In this document: piece after piece, positions 5,902-14,031 of the stretch
Position numbering within the stretch: position 1 is the first letter of the stretch
How the letters are laid out: every line of letters starts with the position of its first letter
Virus record (IMG/VR): IMGVR_UViG_3300021437_000010
Span: 1 to 64,000 of that record
Strand: one strand, 5' to 3'
DNA length: 64,000 bases
Source: a virus
The notes under the pieces: model-generated
What the model saw: the letters and a program-made list of their open reading frames with translations, nothing else
Databases searched by the model: none
Told to the model about the DNA's origin: nothing
Made by a program: the position numbers and the translations under genes

Positions 5902-6645
5902 CTAGGACACTTTCGCTTTTTGTTGTTCTATCTTACTATAGAGCGTAATTTTGTGATCTGCATTCAGCTCAGACACTTGAGTTTGCAGTGCCCACACGAG
6001 AAACTTAGGCCAGCGAATCTCTATCTCCTGCTCCGCAACCTTATAGGCTTTTGCCCAATCGGCTTTGAGAGCATCCTCTGCAAGAGCGTTCCCGTCAATC
6101 ATCAGCACTCTACCGTCTCCATACAATCCATTGCCGAATTGTTCACCAAATGTTCTCAGTGCCCGTTTCAATGCGTCCGTAACAGCTCCCTTTTCTGCTT
6201 GCTCGTGGCTCTCCATGATGATAGCCCTGGCCGTCGATATCTCGTATGCCGTGAACGGACTCTCATCAATCTCTCCGCTCTTCTCACTTGCATCCTTGCG
6301 TCTCTTGTTCATCACATGATCATTGACATTCCACGTGGCCACAGGCTGACTTCCAACTTCAATGATGGGATTGATGCACCCTCGCACTACAAGCCGTATC
6401 TTGGCCTTGTAGGCAACTCCTATGGCCTCTCCTGTAAGCGGGTCGGGTATCACTGTCATCTCACAACTCACAGGCTCATAGGCCCAATTGCCATAACCAA
6501 AGAGTCTGTTCGCCTGATCTATGGCATCGTGTCCTTCAAGGTATTTGAGTGTGCGCCCGCTTGCGCCTTTGCGATTGCTTACGAAACGCTTATCAAGTGG
6601 CTTGTCCAATTCTTTGAGTTGCTGTTCTGTGAATGGTGACTGCAT
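5902..6645 (-). CDS. Rad52/Rad22-family single-strand annealing protein
   Basis: 247 aa. It matches the Rad52-type annealing fold by its order of motifs: KYLEGHDAIDQANRLFGYGNWAYE (near 33-56), a central beta sheet (VAYKAKIRLVV), and EKGAVTDALKRALRTFGEQFGNGLYGDG (near 151-178), the classic ssDNA-binding segment. Family members coat ssDNA and anneal complementary strands in phage-type recombination; with the RusA-like resolvase at 48648 it gives a minimal recombination set. The ribosome site is weak (GAAAGTGAG). It is in a minus-strand run of small genes. Confidence 0.88.
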   Translation of the reverse strand: MQSPFTEQQLKELDKPLDKRFVSNRKGASGRTLKYLEGHDAIDQANRLFGYGNWAYEPVSCEMTVIPDPLTGEAIGVAYKAKIRLVVRGCINPIIEVGSQPVATWNVNDHVMNKRRKDASEKSGEIDESPFTAYEISTARAIIMESHEQAEKGAVTDALKRALRTFGEQFGNGLYGDGRVLMIDGNALAEDALKADWAKAYKVAEQEIEIRWPKFLVWALQTQVSELNADHKITLYSKIEQQKAKVS

Positions 6646-6697
6646 TTTGGTTTCTCACTTTCATTCTTTCTGTGATATACTTTGTTAAAATTTCACT

Positions 6698-6731
6698 TTG
6701 GTTGCAGAGCAGAGGAGGTCCGATTCTTCTG
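6698..6731 (-). other. 10-bp leader hairpin
   Basis: GCAGAGCAGA / TCTGCTCTGC between the 6741 gene and the Rad52 gene. No T tract follows, so it looks like an mRNA processing or stability hairpin. Confidence 0.45.
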
Positions 6732-6740
6732 CTCTGCGCT

Positions 6741-6941
6741 TTATTTCCGCCTACGATCTCGATACGCTTCAAACTTCTCGCGCTCCCCCATGTAGGAAGG
6801 AACCTTCGATGTTTGCCGTCGTGCTGACTCAATATGCATCTTTGCGCTATGGTATTCACAAATGCCGTGAGTTGCATCTGTGTCACCATCTTGCGGCGGC
6901 GTACACCATGCGCACTTGACGACTACGAGCGTGGCTAACAT
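6741..6941 (-). CDS. small cysteine/histidine protein
   Basis: 66 aa with CAWC near residue 10 and HGICEYH near 24-30, a likely zinc site, then a basic tail (RRRK). Its ATG overlaps the stop of the upstream gene by 7 nt, implying coupling. Role unknown. Confidence 0.65.
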   Translation of the reverse strand: MLATLVVVKCAWCTPPQDGDTDATHGICEYHSAKMHIESARRQTSKVPSYMGEREKFEAYRDRRRK

Positions 6942-7228
6942 TTAGCTTTCTCCCTTCGATCAATGGCCCGCCAAATCGTACCATCCTGTACTACAAGAAC
7001 AACATAACCGCTATATGCTACTTTGCCGTACTCGACGCGCTTGCAGACATAGTATTCAGTCTCGACGGTGCCACATGCCTGTACATTGCGGACGATCTTG
7101 CGAAACGTACCATGGCTGATCTTGAGCCCTGTCCATGCAGACGGGATATCAACATGCTGTCTGGCACGCTCTACAGGCTTTTCGTATTTCTGCTCAGTGC
7201 CATAGCGCACTGTGAATGTTTTAATCAT
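6935..7228 (-). CDS. hypothetical protein
   Basis: 97 aa, beta-rich (alternating V/Y stretches such as YYVCKRVEYGKVAYSGYVVLVV). AAAGGAG lies 6 nt before the ATG. Coupled to the downstream cysteine protein. No family recognised. Confidence 0.65.
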   Translation of the reverse strand: MIKTFTVRYGTEQKYEKPVERARQHVDIPSAWTGLKISHGTFRKIVRNVQACGTVETEYYVCKRVEYGKVAYSGYVVLVVQDGTIWRAIDRREKAKC

Positions 7229-7244
7229 TGCTTTCTCCTTTCGA

Positions 7245-7364
7245 CTAAATTATTGAAAATGCACGATTACTTGTAAGAGCGGCAGCCATCATGTCGGGCT
7301 TCTTTGCCTTAGATGCTTGCTTATCAACGGCATACCGGCCTGCCATCTCCCGCCCGACATTGAC
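7245..7364 (-). CDS. possible 39-40-aa micro-gene or frameshifted tail
   Basis: The frame just after the SWIM gene is open to 7245 and would start at a GTG near 7362, shortly after GATGAG. Composition (Ala/Lys-rich) is protein-like. It may instead be the displaced tail of the SWIM protein after a frameshift. Confidence 0.3.
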   Translation of the reverse strand, partial: VNVGREMAGRYAVDKQASKAKKPDMMAAALTSNRAFSII

Positions 7365-7377
7365 CACCTCATCATCA

Positions 7378-7830
7378 TTAGGCGGCGTGATACACGCGAG
7401 GAATGACAAGCTCACGTGTATCGATAAAGACTCTGGCGCATAGATCCCTGTCCCATGTTGTCTTGCGTTCAGCAACGGAAATCTCTACTGCCTCTTGAAC
7501 GGGTGGTTCAATGGTCTTCTCGGCTACTTGGAGGGCCTCTTGCTTAGCAATGAACTTGGCAAGATTGCTACGGTAGATGCGAGCATAGTAGCTGTCAACG
7601 ATCTCGGCATGCTTACAGGTAGATGCGTGTTGGAAACCCTCGCAAGTACAAAAAACGCTGCAAGGGACAACCAGGGACTCTTCGACATACACACGATAAG
7701 ACTTGCTGATGTCACTCTCTGATACTACGTCGCAGTACAGTTCGCCTTTGTCGCTCATATCTACAACGATGTGCTCGCTTGCCCACATCGTATAGAATTG
7801 ATTGACTTTCTTTGCTCTCTTGGTAGTCAT
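7378..7830 (-). CDS. SWIM zinc-finger protein
   Basis: 150 aa. A SWIM motif (CTCEGFQHASTCKHAEIV, residues about 62-79: CxC ... CxH) is preceded by a beta-rich segment. SWIM fingers bind DNA or protein and occur in SWI2/SNF2 helicases, MEKK and phage proteins. AGGAAG precedes the ATG. It lies between two small hypothetical genes, so its partner is unknown. Confidence 0.75.
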   Translation of the reverse strand: MTTKRAKKVNQFYTMWASEHIVVDMSDKGELYCDVVSESDISKSYRVYVEESLVVPCSVFCTCEGFQHASTCKHAEIVDSYYARIYRSNLAKFIAKQEALQVAEKTIEPPVQEAVEISVAERKTTWDRDLCARVFIDTRELVIPRVYHAA

Positions 7831-7835
7831 CTTTA

Positions 7836-8282
7836 TTACTTCCTATACATCAAATCTTGGATTGCACGTTGGTCGGCATTGGTAACGCCCATCCCGTAGC
7901 GGTTTTCAATCCAATACTTTGCATCCGTGTGAGAGAGTACCTCATCTCCACAGTATTCGCGCCTTCGGACTTGATAGAACTCGATGAACGCTCCTCGAAT
8001 CTTCGATGCCCACGCTATCTGCTTCTCGCTCCCACTTAATGTTGGAGGATTTGCAAAAGCTTCTGCATAACGGGCCTCCTTTGCCGCTACATCGGCGGCT
8101 CTCTGAGCGTACACCTCTTTCATACGTTCGTCGTGGCGTCTAGCCTGCGCCTCATAGCTGTCGTCCATTTCTTTCTCCTTGGACGTGAGCACTTCTGCCC
8201 AGTCGTCCCAATTTTGATTACCGTCTACTACAATGGCGGCTTTGCGAGGCTTGGCCGCCACCACTTTGAGAATCCCTCTCAC
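7836..8282 (-). CDS. hypothetical protein, distant relative of 36377-36904
   Basis: 148 aa from a GTG that overlaps the stop of the 21-aa leader ORF (GTGA). The N-terminal block NQNWDDWAEVL recalls NSNWNEWEQAM in the 36377-36904 protein; a central charged helix (about 48-75) looks coiled coil. Both genes lie on the left of similar divergent promoter regions, suggesting duplicated modules. Confidence 0.6.
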   Translation of the reverse strand: MRGILKVVAAKPRKAAIVVDGNQNWDDWAEVLTSKEKEMDDSYEAQARRHDERMKEVYAQRAADVAAKEARYAEAFANPPTLSGSEKQIAWASKIRGAFIEFYQVRRREYCGDEVLSHTDAKYWIENRYGMGVTNADQRAIQDLMYRK

Positions 8283-8344
8283 TTTCCTGACTGTTTCCTG
8301 ACTGTGTATCCCTCAGGAAGTTGAAGCTCTTTTACTACGCTCAT
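8279..8344 (-). CDS. 21-aa leader peptide, coupled
   Basis: An ORF with AAAGGAAAAGG before its ATG and a stop overlapping the GTG of the next gene. It contains a duplicated TVRKQSGK-type coding stretch (GTCAGGAAA twice). Likely a translation-coupling leader. Confidence 0.45.
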   Translation of the reverse strand: MSVVKELQLPEGYTVRKQSGK

Positions 8345-8362
8345 TGCCTTTTCCTTTCTCAA

Positions 8363-8665
8363 CTACCTTACAATCTGACCATTAAGAGTGAATCTACAGA
8401 ATGACTTTTGCCCTGCGCACCACTCGCTAACCCGCTTGAATGTCCACCCACGTGCAAACAGCAAATGGATAATATGGTAGACCGTCGTCCGGTCCTGGCT
8501 CTGGAAGTCGGGATCATCGCCAAGCTCCATGCCATCAAGCTCATTGCGCTCCATGATCGTCTGTGCTTTTTGAGAGTCGCTCATTCCCTCAGATAGCTCG
8601 ATGAAGAGAGCATCAAAGCTTGGTGGAGAAGCGATTTCTCTTGGTGTCCATGTCTGTGTTGTCAT
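8363..8665 (-). CDS. hypothetical protein, first gene of the leftward operon
   Basis: 100 aa with an acidic middle (ELDGMELGDDPDF) and a helical C-terminus with WTFKRVSEWC. AAAGGAAC precedes the ATG, and promoter 8717-8746 drives it. No family recognised. Confidence 0.65.
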   Translation of the reverse strand: MTTQTWTPREIASPPSFDALFIELSEGMSDSQKAQTIMERNELDGMELGDDPDFQSQDRTTVYHIIHLLFARGWTFKRVSEWCAGQKSFCRFTLNGQIVR

Positions 8666-8716
8666 TGGTTTGTTCCTTTCACTTGGTGACTTGTTTGTGT
8701 TTCAACTTCTATATAG

Positions 8717-8746
8717 ATTATACACTGCCGTGCATAATGATGTCAA
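8717..8746 (-). promoter_or_regulatory. leftward promoter of divergent region 1
   Basis: TTGACA-N18-TATAAT on the minus strand; GTGCATAA/TTATGCAC-type half sites overlap it (8730-8770). Confidence 0.7.
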
Positions 8747-8803
8747 GGTTTTTTCGGATGAATTATGCACTCTTGTAAAAATTGGTCTGAAGCAATGAAA
8801 GGC

Positions 8804-8831
8804 TTGACTTTCCAGCCCGCTCGTGTATAAT
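8804..8831 (+). promoter_or_regulatory. rightward promoter of divergent region 1
   Basis: TTGACT-N16-TATAAT. GTGTATAA repeats lie over and after the -10 (8822-8851), a likely operator for the 8875 protein. The flanking TCTATATAGATTATA also occurs in divergent region 2 (36958-36972). Confidence 0.65.
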
Positions 8832-8874
8832 TATACCACAACCGTGTATAAAGTCAACTTGAAAGGAAGTTGTA

Positions 8875-9177
8875 ATGAGTATAGGAGAATACATAGACTC
8901 AGAAGGAAAGAAATGGATATCTGCTGCCCAGGTTGCGGCTATTTGGAATGAACGAGCCAGAGCAGAGGGCCACGATAGCAGATATACCCGTTTCTCAGTT
9001 CGTCAGCGCCGGAAGGATCTTGAAAGCATACAGACTCCTCTAGGATATCTGTATCTGGAGAGCGATGCACGCAAAACCAAGTTACGGGCAAGATCCACAC
9101 GGCGTCCTGATGTAACAGAAGGGAATATAGCAAGGAAGAAGACCAAAGAGGCCAAACCAGAGGAAGCAGTGGCGTAA
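8875..9177 (+). CDS. putative helix-turn-helix DNA-binding protein
   Basis: 100 aa. The N-terminal helices (KKWISAAQVAAIWNERARAEG) followed by FSVRQRRKDLESIQTPLGYLYLE read like an excisionase/MerR-type winged helix; the C-terminus is basic and Ala/Lys rich, like that of the 86-aa protein at 37086. AAAGGAAG is 6 nt upstream. It probably represses the divergent promoters beside it. Confidence 0.6.
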   Translation: MSIGEYIDSEGKKWISAAQVAAIWNERARAEGHDSRYTRFSVRQRRKDLESIQTPLGYLYLESDARKTKLRARSTRRPDVTEGNIARKKTKEAKPEEAVA

Positions 9178-9252
9178 CCCAGGTATACAGCTACGCGGTC
9201 CGCAAAACTTAGCTGAGCTGCATACCCAAGTAACTTAGGAGCATTATACCAG

Positions 9253-9915
9253 ATGGATAATCAGGCATGGGAAGGATTTAGCTTTCCCGATAAAGATTTC
9301 TTCAAAGTGCCAAATAGCTTTGTAGAAGCTATGGCACATATTGACTTATCAGAACTAAAAGTGATCCTGTATGTGATGAGACACACATGGGGGTTTCAAG
9401 AGTTTGATACTTACAAGGTGATAACTACCGATGAGTTTATGAATGGACGCATGCTCAACGATAGAACAAGGATGGACAGCGGAACTGGCCTAAGTGATAG
9501 AGGGGTTAAAGACGGCATCATGAAAGCCATAGAGGATGGATTTCTGGAATGCGAAACAGACAACCATGATAGAGCCAGAGTGAAGAAATCATATCGCCTT
9601 AAAATGAAGGATGAAAGCAACGAAGAAGAGGAAAAGAATGAGCGGGTAAATGAGAAAAGCCCCAAGAGCCCTCGCATCAAAGAACTGCAATCTATGTCCT
9701 ATGCTGAATATCTCCAGTCTTCAGAATGGGCAAGTAAACGAGCTAAAGCACTTAGATTTGCTCAGTTCCGTTGTCAGCTATGTAACTCCAATGAGGCTCT
9801 AAATGTTCATCATAGAACATACGAAAGAAGAGGACATGAATTGCTAGGGGACTTAACGGTACTTTGCCAAGATTGCCACACAACATTCACATATAACAGG
9901 GATTTAGCAAAGTAG
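9253..9915 (+). CDS. Rep_O-like winged-helix protein fused to HNH nuclease
   Basis: 220 aa. Residues 1-120 follow the phage replication protein O pattern (KVPNSFVEAM, then LSELKVILYVMRHTWGF, then a TGLSDRGVKDGIMKAIEDGFLE recognition region). Residues about 150-218 form an HNH domain: CQLC, NVHHRTY, RRGHE and VLCQDCH. The HNH part is nearly the same as the one at 55619-56374 (shared YL-SEW, HHRTY, RRG, LT-LCQ-CH). Such a fusion puts a nicking or cutting activity on an origin-binding head; whether it serves replication or homing is not known. An acidic linker joins the domains. Confidence 0.75.
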   Translation: MDNQAWEGFSFPDKDFFKVPNSFVEAMAHIDLSELKVILYVMRHTWGFQEFDTYKVITTDEFMNGRMLNDRTRMDSGTGLSDRGVKDGIMKAIEDGFLECETDNHDRARVKKSYRLKMKDESNEEEEKNERVNEKSPKSPRIKELQSMSYAEYLQSSEWASKRAKALRFAQFRCQLCNSNEALNVHHRTYERRGHELLGDLTVLCQDCHTTFTYNRDLAK

Positions 9916-10022
9916 AAAAACACAGGAGAAAGAAAGAAGGAGAAAGAAACCGCTTCGCGCTGCTCACTGCGTTCGCCTTCCCTTCTCTCATTCATTCTTT
10001 TAGTTTCGTTAAGAGGAAGATA

Positions 10023-10679
10023 ATGTTACAGTTCATTTACGAGCTATACGATCCTAGAACGGATATCGTTGGATATGTTGGTATCACCACTGATCCTAAC
10101 GATAGATACAAGCAGCACCTTGGTATGATTGATGGGAACCGTTATAAGAACTCTTGGATTAGCAGCATATTAGCTGATAGCATCAAGCCTGGAATGCGTA
10201 TTCGAGAGGTGATAGAGAACGATGATGAGAGAGCCTTTCTTGCTGAGAAGTACTGGATAAACTTTTACTTAGAGCAAGGTATCAAGCTCACAAACATCCA
10301 ATACGTCAAGAAAGATGAGGCAATTGTTGAAGAAATTATTGACTATCCCTACGATGATATTGACAAGAATGCTCCATCGTTAACAGACTGGCAAGTTCGT
10401 GTATGGAGAATTGGTTTAGGAGATGCTAACAAAACGGGGAAAGAAAGGAAAAGAGCAGAAATATACATAAGCCAACTCCATCACCTTTTTGAGATAAACG
10501 ATTTACTTGGCAATGTACAAGGGAAAACCGTACGAGAACAACTTGCTTTCTTGCGAGGAATGGCACTAAATACTCCCAATGTGAGGTTTATCAAACAGTC
10601 TGGAAAGTTTCTCTACCATCCTGAAGACTATATATTCGTGGTAAATGTACGTGAGTTGATGGCCGTCGTATTCCCATGA
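10023..10679 (+). CDS. GIY-YIG domain protein
   Basis: 218 aa. An N-terminal GIY-YIG fold (FIYELYD, then GYVGITTDPNDRYKQH, and the acidic helix ERAFLAEKYWI) spans about 90 residues; the C-terminal 120 residues are uncharacterised. GAGGAAG precedes the ATG. It could be a homing endonuclease or a repair nuclease. The C-terminal part has no domain I can name. Confidence 0.75.
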   Translation: MLQFIYELYDPRTDIVGYVGITTDPNDRYKQHLGMIDGNRYKNSWISSILADSIKPGMRIREVIENDDERAFLAEKYWINFYLEQGIKLTNIQYVKKDEAIVEEIIDYPYDDIDKNAPSLTDWQVRVWRIGLGDANKTGKERKRAEIYISQLHHLFEINDLLGNVQGKTVREQLAFLRGMALNTPNVRFIKQSGKFLYHPEDYIFVVNVRELMAVVFP

Positions 10680-10769
10680 GTAAACATGGTTGTCCTACGC
10701 TCGTACAATGGGCCATCAACTGGTAGGCGATGCTTTGAAAATTGCACAGTTGATGTAAAATAGACACGC

Positions 10770-10796
10770 GGAGTGTGAGCGTACGCGCTATGCACG
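10770..10796 (+). repeat. leader hairpin repeat, copy 1
   Basis: GAGTGTGAGCGTACGCGCTATGCAC, recurring with three changes at 11102-11128. The arms AGCG/CGCT and AACG/CGTT change in step, so the hairpin is kept. Each copy is 15-30 nt before a start codon. Confidence 0.5.
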
Positions 10797-10823
10797 CCGA
10801 TAACGGAAAGGACAATCATAATC

Positions 10824-11102
10824 ATGATAGAACCAGGATCAGTCAAAGCAGGCGATGAGCTTGTATATGTGTTTGGCAATCGAGTCAAATGCCGCAAAAT
10901 AGCTAAAGTAAATCGAATTACACAGGTAAATAGTATGGTAGCGGGATCTGATATTATCTATGGACCAGGAGTGATTATCATAGACAATGGTAGTCGTTTT
11001 ACACCAGAAGGCATTGGCATAGGGAAAAGCATGAATAATACAGAAGAGTTGCAACCGCTCACTTCAGAGATACGCAAAGAGATAGAATCTGGTCAATACT
11101 AG
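10824..11102 (+). CDS. hypothetical protein with inverted partial copy
   Basis: 92 aa, beta-rich, beginning with EPGSVKAGDELVYVFGNR. The first 59 bases are repeated in reverse at 12658-12716 (55 of 59 identical), heading a truncated 30-aa ORF. GGAAAGGAC precedes the ATG. Possibly an SH3-like beta barrel; no family recognised. Confidence 0.6.
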   Translation: MIEPGSVKAGDELVYVFGNRVKCRKIAKVNRITQVNSMVAGSDIIYGPGVIIIDNGSRFTPEGIGIGKSMNNTEELQPLTSEIRKEIESGQY

Positions 11103-11128
11103 GAGTGTGAACGTACGCGTTGTGCACT
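11102..11128 (+). repeat. leader hairpin repeat, copy 2
   Basis: GAGTGTGAACGTACGCGTTGTGCACTC, an imperfect palindrome; see copy 1. Confidence 0.5.
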
Positions 11129-11151
11129 CCTCTCAGAGAAAGGACACGACT

Positions 11152-11343
11152 ATGTATCAGCAACAGCCGTGGATGCAGCCACCACCGCGAAAGCACGAAG
11201 GTTACAAAACGCTTGCTATTATCTTCTTTGTGCTTGGGTTTTTGTTCCATATTATAGGCCTTATACCATTTATCGGTATCATCTTCGGATTAATTGGAGC
11301 TGCATTTGATATATGTGGCTTTGTATTCTTGTGCCTGATATAG
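11152..11343 (+). CDS. small two-helix membrane protein
   Basis: 63 aa: a polar Gln/Pro N-terminus, then two hydrophobic helices (AIIFFVLGFLFHIIGLIPF and IFGLIGAAFDICGFVFLCLI). ATG at 11152 chosen for GAAAGGAC. Possibly an inner-membrane or lysis-related peptide; role unknown. Confidence 0.55.
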   Translation: MYQQQPWMQPPPRKHEGYKTLAIIFFVLGFLFHIIGLIPFIGIIFGLIGAAFDICGFVFLCLI

Positions 11344-11366
11344 TGCATGGTAGAAAGGACAACGAC

Positions 11367-11570
11367 ATGGACATCATTAAGATGAAGGACAAAGTACTAT
11401 TCCGTCTTTTTTCGATGGATTACCTGCGAGAGTTCAGGAAAGAGCGAGAGGATGAAATACGCAGAGAACGTCTTGGAGTTTACAGGGGAGAGACATCACA
11501 GGAGTTTATTGCGATCTACGAGTATGATGTAGCGTTAATTGATGCAGAAATCGCAAGACGTTCTCAGTAG
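11367..11570 (+). CDS. small charged helical protein
   Basis: 67 aa, mostly helical, rich in Arg/Glu (REFRKEREDEIRRER). ATG at 11367 preceded by GAAAGGAC. Unknown. Confidence 0.55.
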   Translation: MDIIKMKDKVLFRLFSMDYLREFRKEREDEIRRERLGVYRGETSQEFIAIYEYDVALIDAEIARRSQ

Positions 11571-11670
11571 AAAGGACAACGGTGAACTCCAAGCAAGACT
11601 AGATATCCTGCAAAGAGAGCCTGACGGCCGCAACTGATCGCCTTGGCCGTCGCTCTTGGTAGATTGCCTT

Positions 11671-11867
11671 GCTCAAAAATGCGGCTCGTGTTGGGCTTCT
11701 GGCCGCCAAATTGATCAGGAATGCCCAGAAATGCGAGGTTGAGACCACGATTTTTGCCTCGTAGCGCCAACAGAGTCAACAACGCGCACGTGCTGAGTGT
11801 TGAGTATGCTATACTGACACTGTGCAGCATTGGTTTTCCGTGAGGTGCTCAAAAATGTGAGGTTTTG
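11671..11867 (+). repeat. three imperfect 20-bp repeats in a gene-free stretch
   Basis: The unit (A)AAATGYG(A)GGTT-type sequence occurs at 11671-11690, 11724-11743 and 11847-11867. The stretch 11571-12032 holds no convincing gene but has two extended -10 boxes, TGCTATACT (11807-11815) and TGCTATAAT (11929-11937). It is a control region or a minor origin candidate. Confidence 0.35.
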
Positions 11868-12032
11868 TCTCTGATTTCTCAGCTTGTCGGCAGAATATGC
11901 ATAGTACTACGCAAAATGTAGACAAAAGTGCTATAATGCAGGCATGATTTGGGAGGGAGTGCCAAAAAACACGCGGAAACACTTTCACTGACATTTGAAA
12001 TAGGTGTAAATACAAATAGAAAGGATACAACC

Positions 12033-12221
12033 ATGGTGTTCATATTAGTGCTGAAAAGTTGGGCCAAGACAGTATGGTCCTATGTTAAAGAGGCATCCTC
12101 TTTTTACTGGAGGTTGCTAACAAATAGAGTAGGATTGCCTAAATGGCTGTGGATAGATATGTTGGTATTCTGGATGATAATTGTATTCAGTATAGTTAAT
12201 CACAATATTTTCATGTATTGA
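12033..12221 (+). CDS. small membrane-associated protein
   Basis: 62 aa with an amphipathic N-terminal part and one hydrophobic helix (LWIDMLVFWMIIVFSIV). ATG at 12033 follows GAAAGGAT. Role unknown. Confidence 0.5.
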   Translation: MVFILVLKSWAKTVWSYVKEASSFYWRLLTNRVGLPKWLWIDMLVFWMIIVFSIVNHNIFMY

Positions 12222-12236
12222 GGAAAGGACACAATC

Positions 12237-12533
12237 ATGACAGAGGAACAACGAATAGCAGCAATTGACGCGATTGCAGAAGAGCTGCTGTGGATGAGCA
12301 GAAACTATACTTGGGAGCAAGCCGGATCTGAAACGAAAGAGTATTTCAGGAGGCGAACACTCAAAGATTTGCATGCATTACATTCAGAGGACTTTCTTAA
12401 CGCAAAAGATGTCTATGAGTTTCTCGTTGCAAAATATGATGGCCCGTATTGGGAGGATGCCACAGAGGAGCAAAAGTTGAAGTGTGAAAATGCAGTACAG
12501 GCTATGAGGGAGGTATTAGAAGAGGAAAAGTGA
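12237..12533 (+). CDS. hypothetical helical protein
   Basis: 98 aa, acidic and helical (TEEQRIAAIDAIAEELLWMSRN at the start, ATEEQKLKCENAVQAMREVLEEEK at the end). GAGGAAAGGAC precedes the ATG. Last gene of the rightward run; the terminator at 12544-12575 follows. No family recognised. Confidence 0.65.
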   Translation: MTEEQRIAAIDAIAEELLWMSRNYTWEQAGSETKEYFRRRTLKDLHALHSEDFLNAKDVYEFLVAKYDGPYWEDATEEQKLKCENAVQAMREVLEEEK

Positions 12534-12543
12534 CACAAAAAAT

Positions 12544-12575
12544 AGGCCAGATTTCCCTTAATTGAGGTCTGGCCT
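12544..12575. terminator. terminator between convergent units
   Basis: AGGCCAGA / TCTGGCCT with a 16-nt loop, followed by CTTGCCTATTCTT. Confidence 0.5.
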
Positions 12576-12623
12576 CTTGCCTATTCTTCCGGTGCAATAG
12601 GATGCAATTCAGACTCGTACGAG

Positions 12624-12716
12624 CTAAACCCAATTGGGGGTACCATCAGGTCTGAAACGATTGCCAAACACATATACAAGTTCATCGCCTGCTTTGACTG
12701 ATCCTGGCTCCAACAT
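12624..12716 (-). pseudogene. truncated inverted copy of the 10824 gene
   Basis: A 30-aa ORF whose first 19 residues equal the start of the 10824-11102 protein apart from residue 2, then diverge to a stop. It lies right after the HAD gene. It may be a relic of an inverted duplication or a short functional paralogue. Confidence 0.5.
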
Positions 12717-12737
12717 AGAGTGTCCTCTCTTTAGCTA

Positions 12738-13208
12738 CTAAGAAAAGTACTTGTCTGCCCACATAAACGATATACCAGCCTTTTTCGCTGCTTGTTCATC
12801 CTCAATGCGATCTCCGACATAGAGTGTCTCTTCTGGCTCTGCGCTAAAATCGTCCATAGCCTCCAAGAGCATACTAGGGCCAGGCTTGCGGCGGTGATCT
12901 TCCATAGCCCTGTATTGATCAACACTGGCCTTCGGATGCGTATAACAGACGTAGATACCACCTTTGGGAAACCCTGCCTGTTTGCACATTCTGGTCAATT
13001 CAGCAAGAATTTCACTTTGAGAGAAATAGCCAAAAGCCACACCACCTTGATTAGTGGCAACTGCAAGTTTTACGCCGTTCTCTCTGAGCGTTTTGATCTT
13101 CTCAAGTCGACCCGGGAGCCACTGCCAATCGTCTGCTGACTTGCGGAACGTTGCGCCTGATTTAGTCTGAACTAACGTCCCATCTACGTCAAAGACACAC
13201 AATTTCAT
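12738..13208 (-). CDS. HAD-superfamily phosphatase, polynucleotide 3'-phosphatase-like
   Basis: 156 aa with the full HAD set: DVDGT (residues 7-11), ATNQGG, a KPGPSM lysine loop and YVGDRIEDEQAA (acidic motif). The layout is that of the D,D-heptose bisphosphatase / histidinol phosphatase / DNA 3'-phosphatase branch. In a phage-like element end repair of nicked DNA or RNA is plausible; the substrate is not shown by sequence. Its ATG overlaps the upstream stop by 4 nt. Confidence 0.8.
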   Translation of the reverse strand: MKLCVFDVDGTLVQTKSGATFRKSADDWQWLPGRLEKIKTLRENGVKLAVATNQGGVAFGYFSQSEILAELTRMCKQAGFPKGGIYVCYTHPKASVDQYRAMEDHRRKPGPSMLLEAMDDFSAEPEETLYVGDRIEDEQAAKKAGISFMWADKYFS

Positions 13209-13558
13209 TTTTTCTCCTGGAGAGCAGCTCTGATGGCCTCGCGTTCTGCTTCAAAATCTTTTGAATTAGGACCGTTGGCCCGTAATTTGTACTTAGCCAG
13301 CGTGATAGCCTCTACTTGAGATTGCGAGAGGCCAGAACGCTCTAGCTCAATCTCAACCTGAGAAAGATACACGCGCTTGCCTTGCGCCGCTAGTTGGCAA
13401 GCGTAGTACACGAGGTCGGGCCACTCCTCCTCGTGCTCATATTTTTGAATGAGCACTCCCACATTTTGCAATTTATTCTCTCCACGAACGCAAAACGCAA
13501 CCTGCAATGCGAGATCCACGACCTCGCTTATGAACTGCTCTGAAAACTGATATTGCAT
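13205..13558 (-). CDS. hypothetical protein
   Basis: 117 aa from the ATG at 13558 (GAGGTAAC upstream). Helical, with EEWPDLVYYACQLAAQGKRVYLSQVEIELER. It overlaps the HAD start (ATGA). No family recognised. Confidence 0.6.
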   Translation of the reverse strand: MQYQFSEQFISEVVDLALQVAFCVRGENKLQNVGVLIQKYEHEEEWPDLVYYACQLAAQGKRVYLSQVEIELERSGLSQSQVEAITLAKYKLRANGPNSKDFEAEREAIRAALQEKK

Positions 13559-13565
13559 GTTACCT

Positions 13566-13769
13566 CTATTCCAAGATATCAAACATGAACTCTTGAATCA
13601 CTTGAGGATCGAGATCAATTTCTTTGATGAGAAAATGCTCCTTCCCTGATACATACACTAAATCGCGGATTTCTTCTAAAGAATTTCCTCCGAAAACTTT
13701 AACGGGAATTTTCATAAGATTATCACTTTCTCCATCAGTGATTACCTGACAAACAAGAAATTTCTTCAT
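13566..13769 (-). CDS. small hypothetical protein
   Basis: 67 aa, alternating beta and acidic stretches. The start at 13769 is fixed by AGGAGG 5 nt upstream. Unknown. Confidence 0.55.
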   Translation of the reverse strand: MKKFLVCQVITDGESDNLMKIPVKVFGGNSLEEIRDLVYVSGKEHFLIKEIDLDPQVIQEFMFDILE

Positions 13770-13808
13770 CTCGCCTCCTGAAAGGGACATTGCCGCCCCA
13801 CTGCACTA

Positions 13809-14024
13809 CTAATATGGCTCAAATCCCTGAGCCTCCAAATGCATCTTTACCTTCTGCATTGTCTCAATTGAGACGCCATCGGGGAAATTAACACATGGAT
13901 ACCTAAGAGCATCATCTACAGTCAGCCCTTCCACATCGGAAGGAAGGGCTGTTTGCACCTCTTCTACTGTCGTATCGTGGTATTTGCCGTCAACGCGACG
14001 CTCATTAACCTTGTAATATGCCAT
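13809..14024 (-). CDS. small hypothetical protein
   Basis: 71 aa starting at MAYYKVNERR (ATG 14024); an acidic centre (SDVEGLTVDDALRYPCVNFPDGV). Ribosome site weak. Unknown. Confidence 0.5.
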   Translation of the reverse strand: MAYYKVNERRVDGKYHDTTVEEVQTALPSDVEGLTVDDALRYPCVNFPDGVSIETMQKVKMHLEAQGFEPY

Positions 14025-14031
14025 GAAAAAC

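Noticed and set aside
5920-6639. 239-aa plus-strand ORF
   Set aside because: Exact antisense of the Rad52 gene, no ribosome site.
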